Source: an uncultured Tateyamaria sp. (lineage in GTDB: Bacteria > Pseudomonadota > Alphaproteobacteria > Rhodobacterales > Rhodobacteraceae). From it: a DNA stretch of 64,000 bases. The notes under the pieces are model-generated. The model saw only the letters and a program-made list of their open reading frames with translations. It made no database searches and was not told the origin of the DNA. Both the position numbers and the translations under genes were made by a program. Below, one piece after another: positions 28,001 through 36,102 of this stretch; positions within the stretch are counted from its first letter, which is position 1; each line of letters opens with the position of its first letter. The stretch covers positions 1,674,001 to 1,738,000 of the forward strand of contig NZ_CANNDN010000001.1 in NCBI RefSeq assembly GCF_947503465.1, read 5' to 3'.

Positions 28001-28266
28001 GCCGACTGAGGCTGCGCCCCATCCTGATGACGGCCTTTGCCTTTATCCTTGGTGTGGTGCCCCTGATGATCGCCACCGGTCCGGGGTCCGAGATGCGGCA
28101 GGCCCTGGGTACAGCCGTGTTCTTCGGCATGTCCGGCGTGACCTTCCTTGGCTTGTTCTTTACCCCGGTGTTCTACGTGGCGCTCAGACGGATCTTTCCT
28201 GTCACAACGACGGCCCCAGACGGACCAGCAGCCGAACCGGAACCGGACAAGGCCACGGCAAGCTAG
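25078..28266 (+). CDS. RND multidrug efflux permease (AcrB/MexF type)
   Basis: A 1062-residue inner-membrane pump of the hydrophobe/amphiphile efflux family. Twelve hydrophobic segments and two large periplasmic loops are in the normal places. The proton-relay Asp pair is in IGIVVDDAIVVVENVERN and the relay Lys in GLSAKNAILIVEFAKQ. The N-terminus GRFFVSRPIFAIVVSVIM is typical. It uses the proton gradient to export drugs, dyes or solvents with the adaptor upstream. Its stop is directly adjacent to the stop of the convergent GlxA-type regulator. Confidence 0.95.
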   Translation: MGRFFVSRPIFAIVVSVIMTIVGLISYYQLPIEQYPEIAPPSIVVRAAYPGADAETIANTVATPLEQEINGVEDMLYLSSYSTADGSMSLTITFELGTDLDTAQVLVQNRVAIAEPRLPQEVRALGVTTTKSSPDLMMVVHMLSPDETFDQLYVSNYARARVRDRLVRIDGVGDLIIFGEREFSARVWIDPDKLTSLGLTAGDVVAALREQNVQVSGGSLGAPPNTAANAFQVSITTQGRLEDPREFGRVIVKASDDGRVVRVRDVARVEIGARSYVTNSYLDNKPAVALGVFQRPGSNALATAAEVRATMDALAGDFPQGLEYRVVYNPTEFISASIDAVYTTLFEAVLLVVIVILVFLQSWRTAIIPLLAVPVSLIGTFAIMLALGYTLNLLTLFGLILAIGIVVDDAIVVVENVERNIDNGMTPREASARTMDEVQSAIIGTSLVLIAVFVPAALVPGITGQFYKQFAVTIAVATVISSINSLSLSPALAAVLLKQRSDTPSRNPLVRIGGVFANGFNRGFDAMTRGYAAIVRILVGTWGMILVTFVVFAGLIGAAWWINEQVPTGFIPDADQGYAIVVVQLPEGAALDRTDAVMKQATEIARATPGVVNAVAFAGFSGATFTNASNQGVIFTTFEPFEDRIESGLNANAIVGQLFGRMQVIREAFIIAIAPPAVRGVGTGGGFKMQLQDTETSDMGRVLNTAYAIMGASQQSDKVAGVFTTFSASSPQVFLEIDRVRAQMLNVPIGEIFETLSINLGSAYVNDFNAFGRLFQVRAQADQQFRLEEDDIRSLRVRTATGALVPLGTLVSVVDTAGPALVQRYNQLVSVPIQGNATPGVSTGEALIAMEELAAQLMPPGVNFEWTELALQERNQGDAASYIFAFSVLFAFLFLAALYESWVLPLAIILVVPLAVLSALSGVMLRGMDNNILTQVGLIVLVGLSAKNAILIVEFAKQAQEEKGLSPAEAAVESCRLRLRPILMTAFAFILGVVPLMIATGPGSEMRQALGTAVFFGMSGVTFLGLFFTPVFYVALRRIFPVTTTAPDGPAAEPEPDKATAS

Positions 28267-29217
28267 TCACAGACCGCTTTGGCGCACCGCCTGCGGGCTG
28301 GCACCAAACGCGGCCCGGAACGCACGGGTCATCGCACTCGCATTGTCGTACCCGCACCGTCCCGCAATCTCGGCCACCGGCACATCACTGTGCCGCACCA
28401 GACGCAGGGCCGCGTTCAGCCTCTGACGGCGATATACGGCAGCGGGCGTCGCAGCCATGGCCGCACGCATGCGTTGTTCCAGCGTCCTCTGGGTGCACCC
28501 GACCCGGCGGGCAATCTCCGGGATGGTCAGGGGCGTTTCAACGTGGTCCTGCATAAGCGCCACGGCACGCCGCACAGTCCGACCCGCAAGCGTCGCACCC
28601 GTCATCGGCGTCGCATCCCGCGACATGAAAAGCTGTGCCACCTCCATCGCCACGGTCGGGCCGTGCGCCTCGGCAATCAGATGTGCCACGACGTCGAATG
28701 CCGCCATTGCGCCGGAACAGGTTACGCGGTCGCGGTCGATCACATATCTTTTTCGCATCACATCAACATGCGGGAAACGTTCGGCAAAACCGTCCAGCAT
28801 GTCCCAATGAATTGTGGCGGCATAGCCATCCAGCAATCCCGCCCGCGCCAGCAACCAGGACCCGGTGTCGAAACCGCCCAAGACCTGGGCCCGCCCTGCG
28901 GCCCGAACAACGGCACGAACGACATCCGGTCGGTCCAACGTGCGGATACCGTAGGATGGCATCAGAAACAGCGCACGCCCGGTCGCGTCCCCCAACGCCC
29001 CGTGCGGTGCAATCTGCAATCCGCTGGAACTGTGTACCGGCGCCCCATCCAACGTCACAAATCGCCAGTGATACGGCTGCCCCCGAACAATCCCGTTTGT
29101 TGCACGCAAGGGTTCCACAAAATTGGCAAGGCAATGGTTCGAAAACTGGTCAAACAGCAGAATGTCGACATGCTGCAGCGCGTCGTGGATATTTGGCCAA
29201 TTGTGCATGATCAACAT
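28267..29217 (-). CDS. GlxA family transcriptional regulator (DJ-1/PfpI plus AraC domains)
   Basis: A 316-residue regulator with an N-terminal DJ-1/PfpI-like ligand domain and a C-terminal AraC helix-turn-helix pair. In the ligand domain the nucleophile elbow reads GGFDTGSWLLARAGLL, with Thr replacing the catalytic Cys, as in CdhR/GbdR-type regulators. The DNA-binding part starts near residue 215 (TPLTIPEIARRVGCTQRTLEQRM and VPVAEIAGRCGYDNASAMTRAFRAAFG). Members control quaternary-amine catabolism in other bacteria. It is divergent from the acyl-CoA dehydrogenase operon across a 67-base gap and probably activates it. Confidence 0.9.
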   Translation of the reverse strand: MLIMHNWPNIHDALQHVDILLFDQFSNHCLANFVEPLRATNGIVRGQPYHWRFVTLDGAPVHSSSGLQIAPHGALGDATGRALFLMPSYGIRTLDRPDVVRAVVRAAGRAQVLGGFDTGSWLLARAGLLDGYAATIHWDMLDGFAERFPHVDVMRKRYVIDRDRVTCSGAMAAFDVVAHLIAEAHGPTVAMEVAQLFMSRDATPMTGATLAGRTVRRAVALMQDHVETPLTIPEIARRVGCTQRTLEQRMRAAMAATPAAVYRRQRLNAALRLVRHSDVPVAEIAGRCGYDNASAMTRAFRAAFGASPQAVRQSGL

Positions 29218-29284
29218 CTAAACCCGCACAGCGCCGCTGCACAAGCTGCGCTCAGATCGCACCGTTGAACAGGGGACGTTTCAC

Positions 29285-30445
29285 ATGCAGTTTGGCCTGA
29301 CCGAAGAACAGGACATGATCGTGTCCACCGTGCGCAGCTTTGTCGAAAACGAAATTTACCCGCACGAAGCCGAAGTGGAACGCACCGGCCACGTGCCGCA
29401 CGACCTTGGGCAAGAGATCAAGCGCAAGGTCATCGACATGGGCTTTTACGCCTGCAACTTTCCCGAAGAGGTGGGCGGCGCAGGGCTCAGCCACCTGGAT
29501 TTCACACTGGTCGAACGCGAGTTGGGACGCGGTTCAATGGCGCTGACCCATTTCTTTGGTCGCCCGCAGAACATCCTGATGGCCTGCAACGACGAACAGC
29601 GCGAACGCTATCTTTTGCCCGCAGTCCGCGGCGACAGAATGGATGCGCTTGCCATGACGGAACCCGATGCAGGGTCGGACGTGCGCGGCATGAAATGCAA
29701 TGCCGTGCGGGACGGCGGCGATTGGGTGATCAACGGATCCAAGCATTTCATATCGGGTGCCGAACACGCCGACTTTTTCATCGTGTTCATTGCGACCGGC
29801 GTCGATGAGACACCCAAGGGCCCCAAGAAACGGATCACCACCTTCCTTGTGGATCGGGGCACACCCGGGTTCGAGGTGCGCGATGGATACACCTCGGTCA
29901 GCCACAAGGGGTACAAGAACTGCATCCTCTATTTTGACGACTGCAGGTTGCCGGACGCCCAGGTGCTGGGCGAGGTGGATGGCGGTTTCGCCGTCATGAA
30001 CGAATGGCTCTATGCCACGCGTCTGACCGTCGCGGCCTTCAGCGTCGGACGCGCGCGCCGTTGTTTTGACTATGCTTTGAACTACGCCGCGGAACGCAAG
30101 CAGTTCGGCCAACCCATTGGTAAATTCCAGGGCGTCGGGTTCCAGATTGCCGACATGATCACCGAAATCGATGCCGCTGACTGGCTGACACTGGCCGCGG
30201 CATGGCGTCTGGACCAGAGCCTGCCGTCGAACCGAGAGATCGCGTCGGCCAAGCTCTATGCCTCCGAGGCGTTGGCGCGGGTCACGGACACAACCTTGCA
30301 GATCTATGGCGGTATGGGGTTGATGGACGATTTCCCGATTGAACGGTTTTGGCGCGACGCCCGGGTCGAGCGCATTTGGGACGGCACCAGCGAAATCCAG
30401 CGCCACATCATCAGCCGCGATTTACTACGGCCTCTGGGCGCCTGA
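29285..30445 (+). CDS. Acyl-CoA dehydrogenase (possibly betainyl-CoA type)
   Basis: A 386-residue FAD-dependent acyl-CoA dehydrogenase. Conserved segments include AMTEPDAGSDVRGMK, WVINGSKHFIS, RKQFGQPIGKFQ and the C-terminal IYGGMGLMDDFPIERFWRDA. The position of the catalytic Glu in short- and medium-chain enzymes is Asp here (IWDGTSEIQ), so the base may be Asp or lie elsewhere. It would introduce a double bond into an acyl-CoA. With the CoA ligase and the CaiD-like hydratase just downstream (gaps of one and four bases) and a GlxA-type regulator opposite, gamma-butyrobetainyl-CoA is a good candidate substrate, though unproven. Confidence 0.88.
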   Translation: MQFGLTEEQDMIVSTVRSFVENEIYPHEAEVERTGHVPHDLGQEIKRKVIDMGFYACNFPEEVGGAGLSHLDFTLVERELGRGSMALTHFFGRPQNILMACNDEQRERYLLPAVRGDRMDALAMTEPDAGSDVRGMKCNAVRDGGDWVINGSKHFISGAEHADFFIVFIATGVDETPKGPKKRITTFLVDRGTPGFEVRDGYTSVSHKGYKNCILYFDDCRLPDAQVLGEVDGGFAVMNEWLYATRLTVAAFSVGRARRCFDYALNYAAERKQFGQPIGKFQGVGFQIADMITEIDAADWLTLAAAWRLDQSLPSNREIASAKLYASEALARVTDTTLQIYGGMGLMDDFPIERFWRDARVERIWDGTSEIQRHIISRDLLRPLGA

Positions 30446-30446
30446 C

Positions 30447-32564
30447 ATGGGGTCCACATCCGAAACGGACAAAGGGGCCGCCCCACGGACCGGGCGCATG
30501 TTCGGCAGCCCATCACAGCGACCCGGCACGCCGCGGAACCCTGTTGAAACAGGAAACCGGGATCTGTCCCGACTGTTGCGACCCAAGTCCATCGCCGTCG
30601 TCGGGGGCGGGGTCTGGTGCAGGTCGGTTGTGGAACAGGCGGAAAGATTTGGCTTTGACGGTGCCATCTGGCCGGTTCATCCGACCAGGCCAGCCATCGC
30701 CGGGCATGGGGCCTTTCCGTCGATTGCGGACCTGCCATACGCGCCTGATGCCGCCTTTGTCGGCGTGAACCGAACAGCAAGCGTGGACGTCGTGGCGGAT
30801 TTGGCGCGCATCGGCGCGGGCGGTGCCGTGTGCTTTGCCTCGGGCTTTTCCGAGGCGGGGGCAGAAGACGGCCATGCCGCGACCTTGCAAGCGTCCTTGG
30901 TGTCTGCGGCTGGCGACATGCCAATCCTTGGACCCAATTGCTATGGGTTCATCAATGCCGTTGATCAGGCACTGCTGTGGCCTGACCAGCACGGGTGCAC
31001 TCCGGTGGCACGTGGTGTTGCCATCCTGACCCAGAGTTCCAACATCGCGATCAACCTGACGATGCAACAACGGGCGCTGCCCATCGCCTATGCCATCACC
31101 TGTGGCAACATGGCCCAGACCGGCCAGGCCGAACTGGCCCTGGCGCTGCTGGACGACCCCCGCGTGACCGCCATCGGGCTCCACATCGAGGGTTTTCAGG
31201 ACCTGCGCGCCTGGGAAACCCTGGCCGCGAAGGCCCATGACCATGGCGTGCCGCTGGTTGCGCTCAAGGTCGGCGCCTCGGACCAGGCCCGGCACGCGGC
31301 TGTGTCGCACACGGCCTCGCTTGCCGGGTCCGACATTGGCGCGCAGGCCTTTCTCAAACGCCTGGGCATTGCGCGGGTCGGTGCGTTGCCGGACTTCCTG
31401 GAAACGCTGAAACTGTTGCACATGCACGGCCCGGTGCGCGGACCCGGTATCGCCTCGATCAGCTGTTCAGGGGGCGAAGCAAGCCTTGTTGCCGACATGG
31501 CACTGGGCACCGGGTTGCACTTCCCTGCGCTGACCGCCCCCCAGGAACAGGCCTTGCGCGAGGCGCTTGGCCCCATGGTCGCACTTGCCAACCCTCTGGA
31601 TTATCACACTTATATCTGGGGTGACACGAACCGGATGGCCCGCGCGTGGGCGGCGATGACCGGAGATGCCATCGGGATGACCCTTGCAATCGTCGATTAC
31701 CCCACCACCGACGCAACCGACTGGGCCTGCACCGTTCAGGCGGCGCTGACCGCACACGACACGACCAAGGCTCCTTTTGGGGTGGTGGCGTCCTTGCCCG
31801 AACTTATGCCCCGGGACACCGCGCAAACACTCGCCCAAGGGGGCGTGATCCCCTTCTTCGGATTGCGCGAAGCGTTGGCCGCAATCGATGCTGCCCGCAC
31901 CGTAGGTCCGCCGCATCCCGAACCTGTGTGTTTGCCCGGAACAGGGGACGACAACGTAGCGCTGACCGAAGCATCCGCAAAGGCACAGCTTGCGGCACAT
32001 GGTCTGACGGTGCCGAAGAATTGTACGGTCGAACGCGACAGGGTTGGCACGGCAGCGGCGGCGTTTTCCGCACCTCTCGCGTTGAAAGGGGTCGGATTGA
32101 CCCACAAGACCGACAGCGGCGCGGTGTGCCTGAATGTCGATCCCGATCACGCGCAAGACACCGCCCAAAGTATTGGGACGGACGGTATTCTGATCGAAGA
32201 GATGATAACGGACGGTGTGGCCGAACTGTTGATCGGGGTGGTGCGCGATCCGGCCCACGGGTTCGTGCTGACCCTTGGTGCCGGTGGCACCCTGACCGAA
32301 CTCCTGCAGGACACTGCGTCAATGTTATTGCCCGCGACGGATCAGGACATTGTTGTGGCGTTGGGCAAATTGCGCTGCGCGCCGGTGCTGGCAGGGTACC
32401 GCGGCGCCGCCTCTGTCGACAGATCTGCCCTGATCGACGCAATTCTGGCGGTCCAGGCCTATGTTCTTGCGAACGCCGATGCCGTCAGCGAGGTTGAAGT
32501 GAACCCGCTAATCTGCACCCCCACCCGCGCCGTCGCCGTTGACGCGCTGATACGAAAGGCCTGA
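30447..32564 (+). CDS. Acyl-CoA synthetase, ADP-forming type, fused alpha and beta subunits
   Basis: A 705-residue acid-CoA ligase of the ADP-forming (acetyl-CoA synthetase/Pat-like) family. The N-terminal CoA-binding domain starts near residue 45 (LLRPKSIAVVGGGVWCRS) and includes ILGPNCYGFIN. The phosphorylated His is expected in AAVSHTASLAGSD. The C-terminal ATP-grasp half begins near residue 500 and has APLALKGVGLTHKTDSGAV and SEVEVNPLI. It would activate the substrate acid, at the cost of ATP to ADP, for the dehydrogenase upstream. The start at ATG 30447 comes one base after the dehydrogenase stop. Confidence 0.88.
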   Translation: MGSTSETDKGAAPRTGRMFGSPSQRPGTPRNPVETGNRDLSRLLRPKSIAVVGGGVWCRSVVEQAERFGFDGAIWPVHPTRPAIAGHGAFPSIADLPYAPDAAFVGVNRTASVDVVADLARIGAGGAVCFASGFSEAGAEDGHAATLQASLVSAAGDMPILGPNCYGFINAVDQALLWPDQHGCTPVARGVAILTQSSNIAINLTMQQRALPIAYAITCGNMAQTGQAELALALLDDPRVTAIGLHIEGFQDLRAWETLAAKAHDHGVPLVALKVGASDQARHAAVSHTASLAGSDIGAQAFLKRLGIARVGALPDFLETLKLLHMHGPVRGPGIASISCSGGEASLVADMALGTGLHFPALTAPQEQALREALGPMVALANPLDYHTYIWGDTNRMARAWAAMTGDAIGMTLAIVDYPTTDATDWACTVQAALTAHDTTKAPFGVVASLPELMPRDTAQTLAQGGVIPFFGLREALAAIDAARTVGPPHPEPVCLPGTGDDNVALTEASAKAQLAAHGLTVPKNCTVERDRVGTAAAAFSAPLALKGVGLTHKTDSGAVCLNVDPDHAQDTAQSIGTDGILIEEMITDGVAELLIGVVRDPAHGFVLTLGAGGTLTELLQDTASMLLPATDQDIVVALGKLRCAPVLAGYRGAASVDRSALIDAILAVQAYVLANADAVSEVEVNPLICTPTRAVAVDALIRKA

Positions 32565-32568
32565 CCGC

Positions 32569-33348
32569 ATGACCCCCATCAAAACGCATCGCGACGGTGC
32601 GATTCTCGAAGTCACCCTAAACCGCCCCAAGGCCAATGCCATCGACCTGGCCACGAGCCGGATCATGGGCGAGACTTTCAAGGCCTTTCGCGACGACCCC
32701 GACCTGCGTGTCGCGATCATTACCGGCGCTGGCGACAAGTTCTTCTCGCCCGGGTGGGACCTCAAGGCGGCGGCGGACGGGGACGCGGTTGATGGCGACT
32801 ACGGGGTCGGCGGATTTGGCGGATTGCAGGAATTGCCAGGGCTCAACAAGCCGGTGATCGCGGCGGTCAACGGAATTGCCTGTGGTGGCGGATTGGAACT
32901 TGCATTGAGCGCCGACATGATCCTAGCGGCCGACCACGCGACCTTTGCCCTGCCCGAAATCCGGTCGGGCACGGTGGCGGATGCGGCCAGCATCAAACTG
33001 CCCAAACGCATACCATATCACATCGCGATGGAACTTCTGCTCACGGGGCGCTGGTTCGACGCCGAGGAAGCGCACCGTTGGGGCCTTGTGAACGAAGTTG
33101 TCCCCGCGGGGACACTTTTGGACCGGGCACGTGACGTGGCCCGACTGATCGCCTCTGGCCCGCCACTGGTTTACGCAGCAATCAAGGAAGTTGTCCGGGA
33201 TGCCGAGGACGCGAAGTTTCAGGATGCGCTGAACCGCATCACGACCAGCCAATTGCCCACGATCGAACGCCTCTATAACTCGGAAGACCAGCTGGAGGGC
33301 GCGCGCGCATTTGCAGAAAAACGCGATCCGGTCTGGAAAGGTCGCTAG
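32569..33348 (+). CDS. caiD: Carnitinyl-CoA dehydratase-like enoyl-CoA hydratase
   Basis: A 259-residue crotonase-family enzyme that resembles CaiD closely: FSPGWDLKAAADGDA, GGFGGLQELPGLNKPVIAAVNG and the C-terminal EKRDPVWKGR are CaiD-type segments. The two active-site Glu residues are present in GGGLELALSADM and FALPEIRSG. It would hydrate crotonobetainyl-CoA to L-carnitinyl-CoA or the reverse. It ends the operon begun by the acyl-CoA dehydrogenase. Its stop overlaps the stop of the convergent di-haem peroxidase by four bases. It contains one of three copies of a 16-bp palindrome (33099-33114). I cannot exclude another hydroxyacyl-CoA substrate. Confidence 0.82.
   Translation: MTPIKTHRDGAILEVTLNRPKANAIDLATSRIMGETFKAFRDDPDLRVAIITGAGDKFFSPGWDLKAAADGDAVDGDYGVGGFGGLQELPGLNKPVIAAVNGIACGGGLELALSADMILAADHATFALPEIRSGTVADAASIKLPKRIPYHIAMELLLTGRWFDAEEAHRWGLVNEVVPAGTLLDRARDVARLIASGPPLVYAAIKEVVRDAEDAKFQDALNRITTSQLPTIERLYNSEDQLEGARAFAEKRDPVWKGR
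33099..33114. repeat. 16-bp palindrome, copy 1 (in caiD-like gene)
   Basis: The perfect palindrome TGTCCCCGCGGGGACA lies inside the CaiD-like gene and encodes Val-Pro-Ala-Gly-Thr in EVVPAGTLL. The same 16 bases occur at 42036 and 59770. Confidence 0.9.
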
Positions 33349-34646
33349 GGATCGATCCGGGGATCCACCGGCAGGCCGCTGGGCACCGACGCGGGGACGC
33401 CCAACCGGTCCTGCTGCGCCGTTTCGCCCGTGAGCGCGTGCAGAAACGCAACAATCTGATCGACTTCCGCATCGCTCAGCGTCGTTGGCCGGATCCGCAC
33501 CGCAGCGCGTTGCCGTGCCATTTCGCGGCTGTCCTGCCACGCCATGAAGTCAATCGCTTCCAACCATGGCGCGGCGGGCAACGCCGCAATGTCCGGCGTC
33601 CAGCGTTCCAGCGATGCCAGAGGGTCCAGGTGATGCCGCACAATACCTTCGAGGGTCGGGAACGCCCCGTTGTGTCCATACGGACCCGTCAAGGCCACAT
33701 TGCGCAGCATCGGCGTTTTGAATGCGTATGCGTCTTCGAGCGCATCGCTTTCCCCCATACGGCCCACATCCCGCACCATCGGGTCAAAACGGCGGGTGCG
33801 CCCAGGCCCGAACGGCGGCAGGCCGAGCGCGTGAAAGGCCTGATCCGTCATCAATGGTCCGCTATGACACGTGCCGCATGCAGCCTTGCCATAGAACAAG
33901 TCCATCCCCTGTTTCTGAGAAGCGCTTAACGCCTGGCTATCGCCTGCCAGATAGGCGTCGAACGGGCTGTCGGTGCTGGTCCATTCCCAGATCATGAAGG
34001 CGCTCAGCGCATTTGCGATGTCCGCAATGGTGATATCCTTGGCCGTGTCGATATGGTCAAACGCGCCTGCGAACCCTTCGGCATAGGCCGGAATGTGGCG
34101 AATGCGGTCCGCAAGGATCGGCCAGGCATAGTCCATACGCTGATGAATGGCGCCGGCAACTTCGTTTTCCTTCGGGTTGCCCGCCATTTCGAACTGGGCC
34201 ACCAGCGGAAAGATGGCTTGGGCGGCCAACAGATTGTCGAGGCCATCAGGCAACCATTCTTCGGCCGGCGAGTTGAAGCCGTTTTCGTACGTGTCGGCGA
34301 TACTCAGGCGTCCATCGTGAAAAATGGTGTGCAGGTCCTTGGCACCCAGATTCCACAACCCCGGCGCATTGCGTGGAATGCGCTTACGGATGCGCGACTC
34401 CCCCGTCCCCGCGGTCCGCTGCGGGCCCAGCCCGTCGCCGCCCTCGCCGATGCCCAGGCTCAACCCGTCACCTGTGCCAAGATCGGGATGATGGCAGGTT
34501 GAACAGGCGATATTGCGGTTGCCCGACAAGATGCGATCATAGAACAGAAGTTGGCCAAGCTTGGCTTGCGCCGGGTCCGCCGCGATGAAATCATCCGGAA
34601 CCAGAGGCCGCGGCGGAGCATCGGCAAAGACCGGAGACGCGGCCAG
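33345..34646 (-). CDS. Di-haem cytochrome c peroxidase family protein, start unclear
   Basis: A periplasmic protein of about 430 residues in the cytochrome c peroxidase/MauG family. Two haem c motifs are visible, CSTCH near the N-terminus and CGTCH near the middle, along with KTPMLRNVALTGPYGHNGAFPTLEGIV and FHDGRLS. A signal-peptide-like stretch HVILLAASPVFADAPP precedes the mature part. However, no ATG, GTG or TTG lies in this frame between that stretch and a point far upstream in the opposite gene. The coordinate given is an in-frame CTG. An ATG one base out of frame at about 34676 suggests a small frameshift or a non-standard start. It opposes the Sel1 gene. Confidence 0.75.
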   Translation of the reverse strand: MAASPVFADAPPRPLVPDDFIAADPAQAKLGQLLFYDRILSGNRNIACSTCHHPDLGTGDGLSLGIGEGGDGLGPQRTAGTGESRIRKRIPRNAPGLWNLGAKDLHTIFHDGRLSIADTYENGFNSPAEEWLPDGLDNLLAAQAIFPLVAQFEMAGNPKENEVAGAIHQRMDYAWPILADRIRHIPAYAEGFAGAFDHIDTAKDITIADIANALSAFMIWEWTSTDSPFDAYLAGDSQALSASQKQGMDLFYGKAACGTCHSGPLMTDQAFHALGLPPFGPGRTRRFDPMVRDVGRMGESDALEDAYAFKTPMLRNVALTGPYGHNGAFPTLEGIVRHHLDPLASLERWTPDIAALPAAPWLEAIDFMAWQDSREMARQRAAVRIRPTTLSDAEVDQIVAFLHALTGETAQQDRLGVPASVPSGLPVDPRIDP

Positions 34647-34655
34647 GAGGATGAC

Positions 34656-35126
34656 ATGCGAAAACTTGCCATAGCCCTTTGTTTTCTGGCCATGCCCGCC
34701 CTTGCCGAGATCGAGGAAGCGCGCGACCTGATGGAGGCCGGAGCGTATGAAGCCGCCTATGACGCCCTGTGGCCTGCCGCGCGATCGGGCAACGCCGATG
34801 CCGAAGAACTGATTGGCGTGATGTATGCTTTGGGACTGGGCGTTGACCGCGATGATGAACGCGCGTTCGAGTGGTACCTGCGGTCGTCCATGAAGGGGCA
34901 CCCGGGTGCGCAAAGCGGTGTCGGCTGGTATTACGAGGTCGGGCGCGGCATGCCCGCCCCGGATCTTGTGCGTGCCTATATGTGGTACACCCTCAGCGCC
35001 ATTGGCGGCGATCCTGACGCCGCGATTTCGCTGGAAGAGGTGGTCAAGAAGATGACGCAGGACGAGATTGATCGGGCGCATATTCTGGTCGCTGACTACA
35101 AGGTGTGGATGTATCCATTTCGCTGA
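34656..35126 (+). CDS. Sel1-repeat (TPR-like) exported protein
   Basis: A 156-residue protein with a short signal peptide (MRKLAIALCFLAMPALA) and about two to three Sel1-like repeats, for example AEELIGVMYALGLGVDRDDERAFEWYLRSSMKGHPGAQSGVGWYYEVG, which I cite only as residues about 48-95. Such repeats mediate protein contacts in the periplasm or envelope. The start is ATG 34656 with AGGAGG upstream. The gene begins almost back to back with the cytochrome c peroxidase on the other strand. Confidence 0.8.
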   Translation: MRKLAIALCFLAMPALAEIEEARDLMEAGAYEAAYDALWPAARSGNADAEELIGVMYALGLGVDRDDERAFEWYLRSSMKGHPGAQSGVGWYYEVGRGMPAPDLVRAYMWYTLSAIGGDPDAAISLEEVVKKMTQDEIDRAHILVADYKVWMYPFR

Positions 35127-35147
35127 GTTTGGCACCGGCATGCGCAG

Positions 35148-35176
35148 TTGGGAAGGGCAAAGACGGCCCTGCCCAA
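35148..35176. terminator. Shared hairpin between convergent genes
   Basis: TTGGGAAGGGC and GCCCTGCCCAA pair over 11 positions with one mismatch, around a seven-base loop. It lies in the 64-base gap between the convergent Sel1 and ICL-family genes. No T run is present, so termination efficiency is uncertain. Confidence 0.5.
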
Positions 35177-35190
35177 CCCGTGGTTGCCGC

Positions 35191-35955
35191 CTAACTTGCG
35201 GCGGCGGCGGTAAACCCATCGCCAAGCTGTTGCATCGCGTTTGCGAACGGACCCGGCCCGTAGCTTGCGCGGGCCACCCCAAGCGCTGCAACCGCGGACA
35301 CGGAGGCAAGCTTGCCCCGCATCATCACGTTGACGGGCAAGGACACCTGATCACAGATCCGCGCGATCAAGTCGTGATCCGTGAGGCCCGGAATGAAAAA
35401 CCCGCTGGCGCCGGCCTCTGTATATGCGGTGGCGCGGTCCATAGCCTCGTCCACAAGACCCGCGTGCATATCCGGTTTCGATTTCAGAAACAGGTCCGTG
35501 CGCGCGTTGATGAAAAGCGGCACGTTCGCGGCATCTGCGGCGGCTCGAATGGCTTTGATCCGTGCCACTTGAATGTCGACCGGGTGCAGACCACTGCCCC
35601 CGACGATCTGATCCTCGAAATTCAGGCCAACCGCCCCCGTCCCGATCAACCGTTCGATGTTTGCGGCCAACGCCGCAGGGCCGACGGCATACCCCCCTTC
35701 AAAGTCAATGCTGACCGGCAGGTCGGTTGACGCAACGATGCGGTCAGCCGTGGCCAACAGGATATCAAGAGGGAGCTTTTCACCATCTGCAAATCCCTGT
35801 GCTTCGGCCACGGACCAACTGCCGGTCGCGACGGCCCTTGCACCCGCATCCGTAACGGCCCGGGCCGAACCCGCATCCCAGATGTTGTAAAGAACGACCG
35901 GCGTACCGGGCACGTGCAGCGCTGCGAACGCTGCGGCTTTGTCTGCTTGGGTCAT
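35191..35955 (-). CDS. Isocitrate lyase/PEP mutase family protein
   Basis: A 254-residue TIM-barrel protein of the ICL/PEP mutase superfamily. Segments visible are VVLYNIWDAGSARAV, the metal-binding region VSIDFEGGYAVG with GLNFEDQ, and FINARTDLFL. The catalytic Cys motif of isocitrate lyase (KKCGH) is absent, so it is not a classical isocitrate lyase; relatives include oxaloacetate decarboxylase-like and phosphonate enzymes. The start ATG 35955 follows AGAGGT. It stands alone. Confidence 0.82.
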   Translation of the reverse strand: MTQADKAAAFAALHVPGTPVVLYNIWDAGSARAVTDAGARAVATGSWSVAEAQGFADGEKLPLDILLATADRIVASTDLPVSIDFEGGYAVGPAALAANIERLIGTGAVGLNFEDQIVGGSGLHPVDIQVARIKAIRAAADAANVPLFINARTDLFLKSKPDMHAGLVDEAMDRATAYTEAGASGFFIPGLTDHDLIARICDQVSLPVNVMMRGKLASVSAVAALGVARASYGPGPFANAMQQLGDGFTAAAAS

Positions 35956-36102
35956 GTGACACCTCTGATGCAAATTTGCGGCGGTCCCAGCTTTGCCCCG
36001 TAGCGGTTGAACCGCAAGGGCATGCGGGCCATCAATCACGGATAGTTTTTGCGCAGGTCCGCGTGTTCGGCCCGTGGTGTGCCGAGGCGCCGGAACGTCC
36101 CG

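Noticed and set aside
33345-35309. Di-haem peroxidase extended to the far-upstream start at 35309
   Set aside because: The added 220 residues lie antisense to the Sel1 gene and would bury the signal peptide inside the protein.
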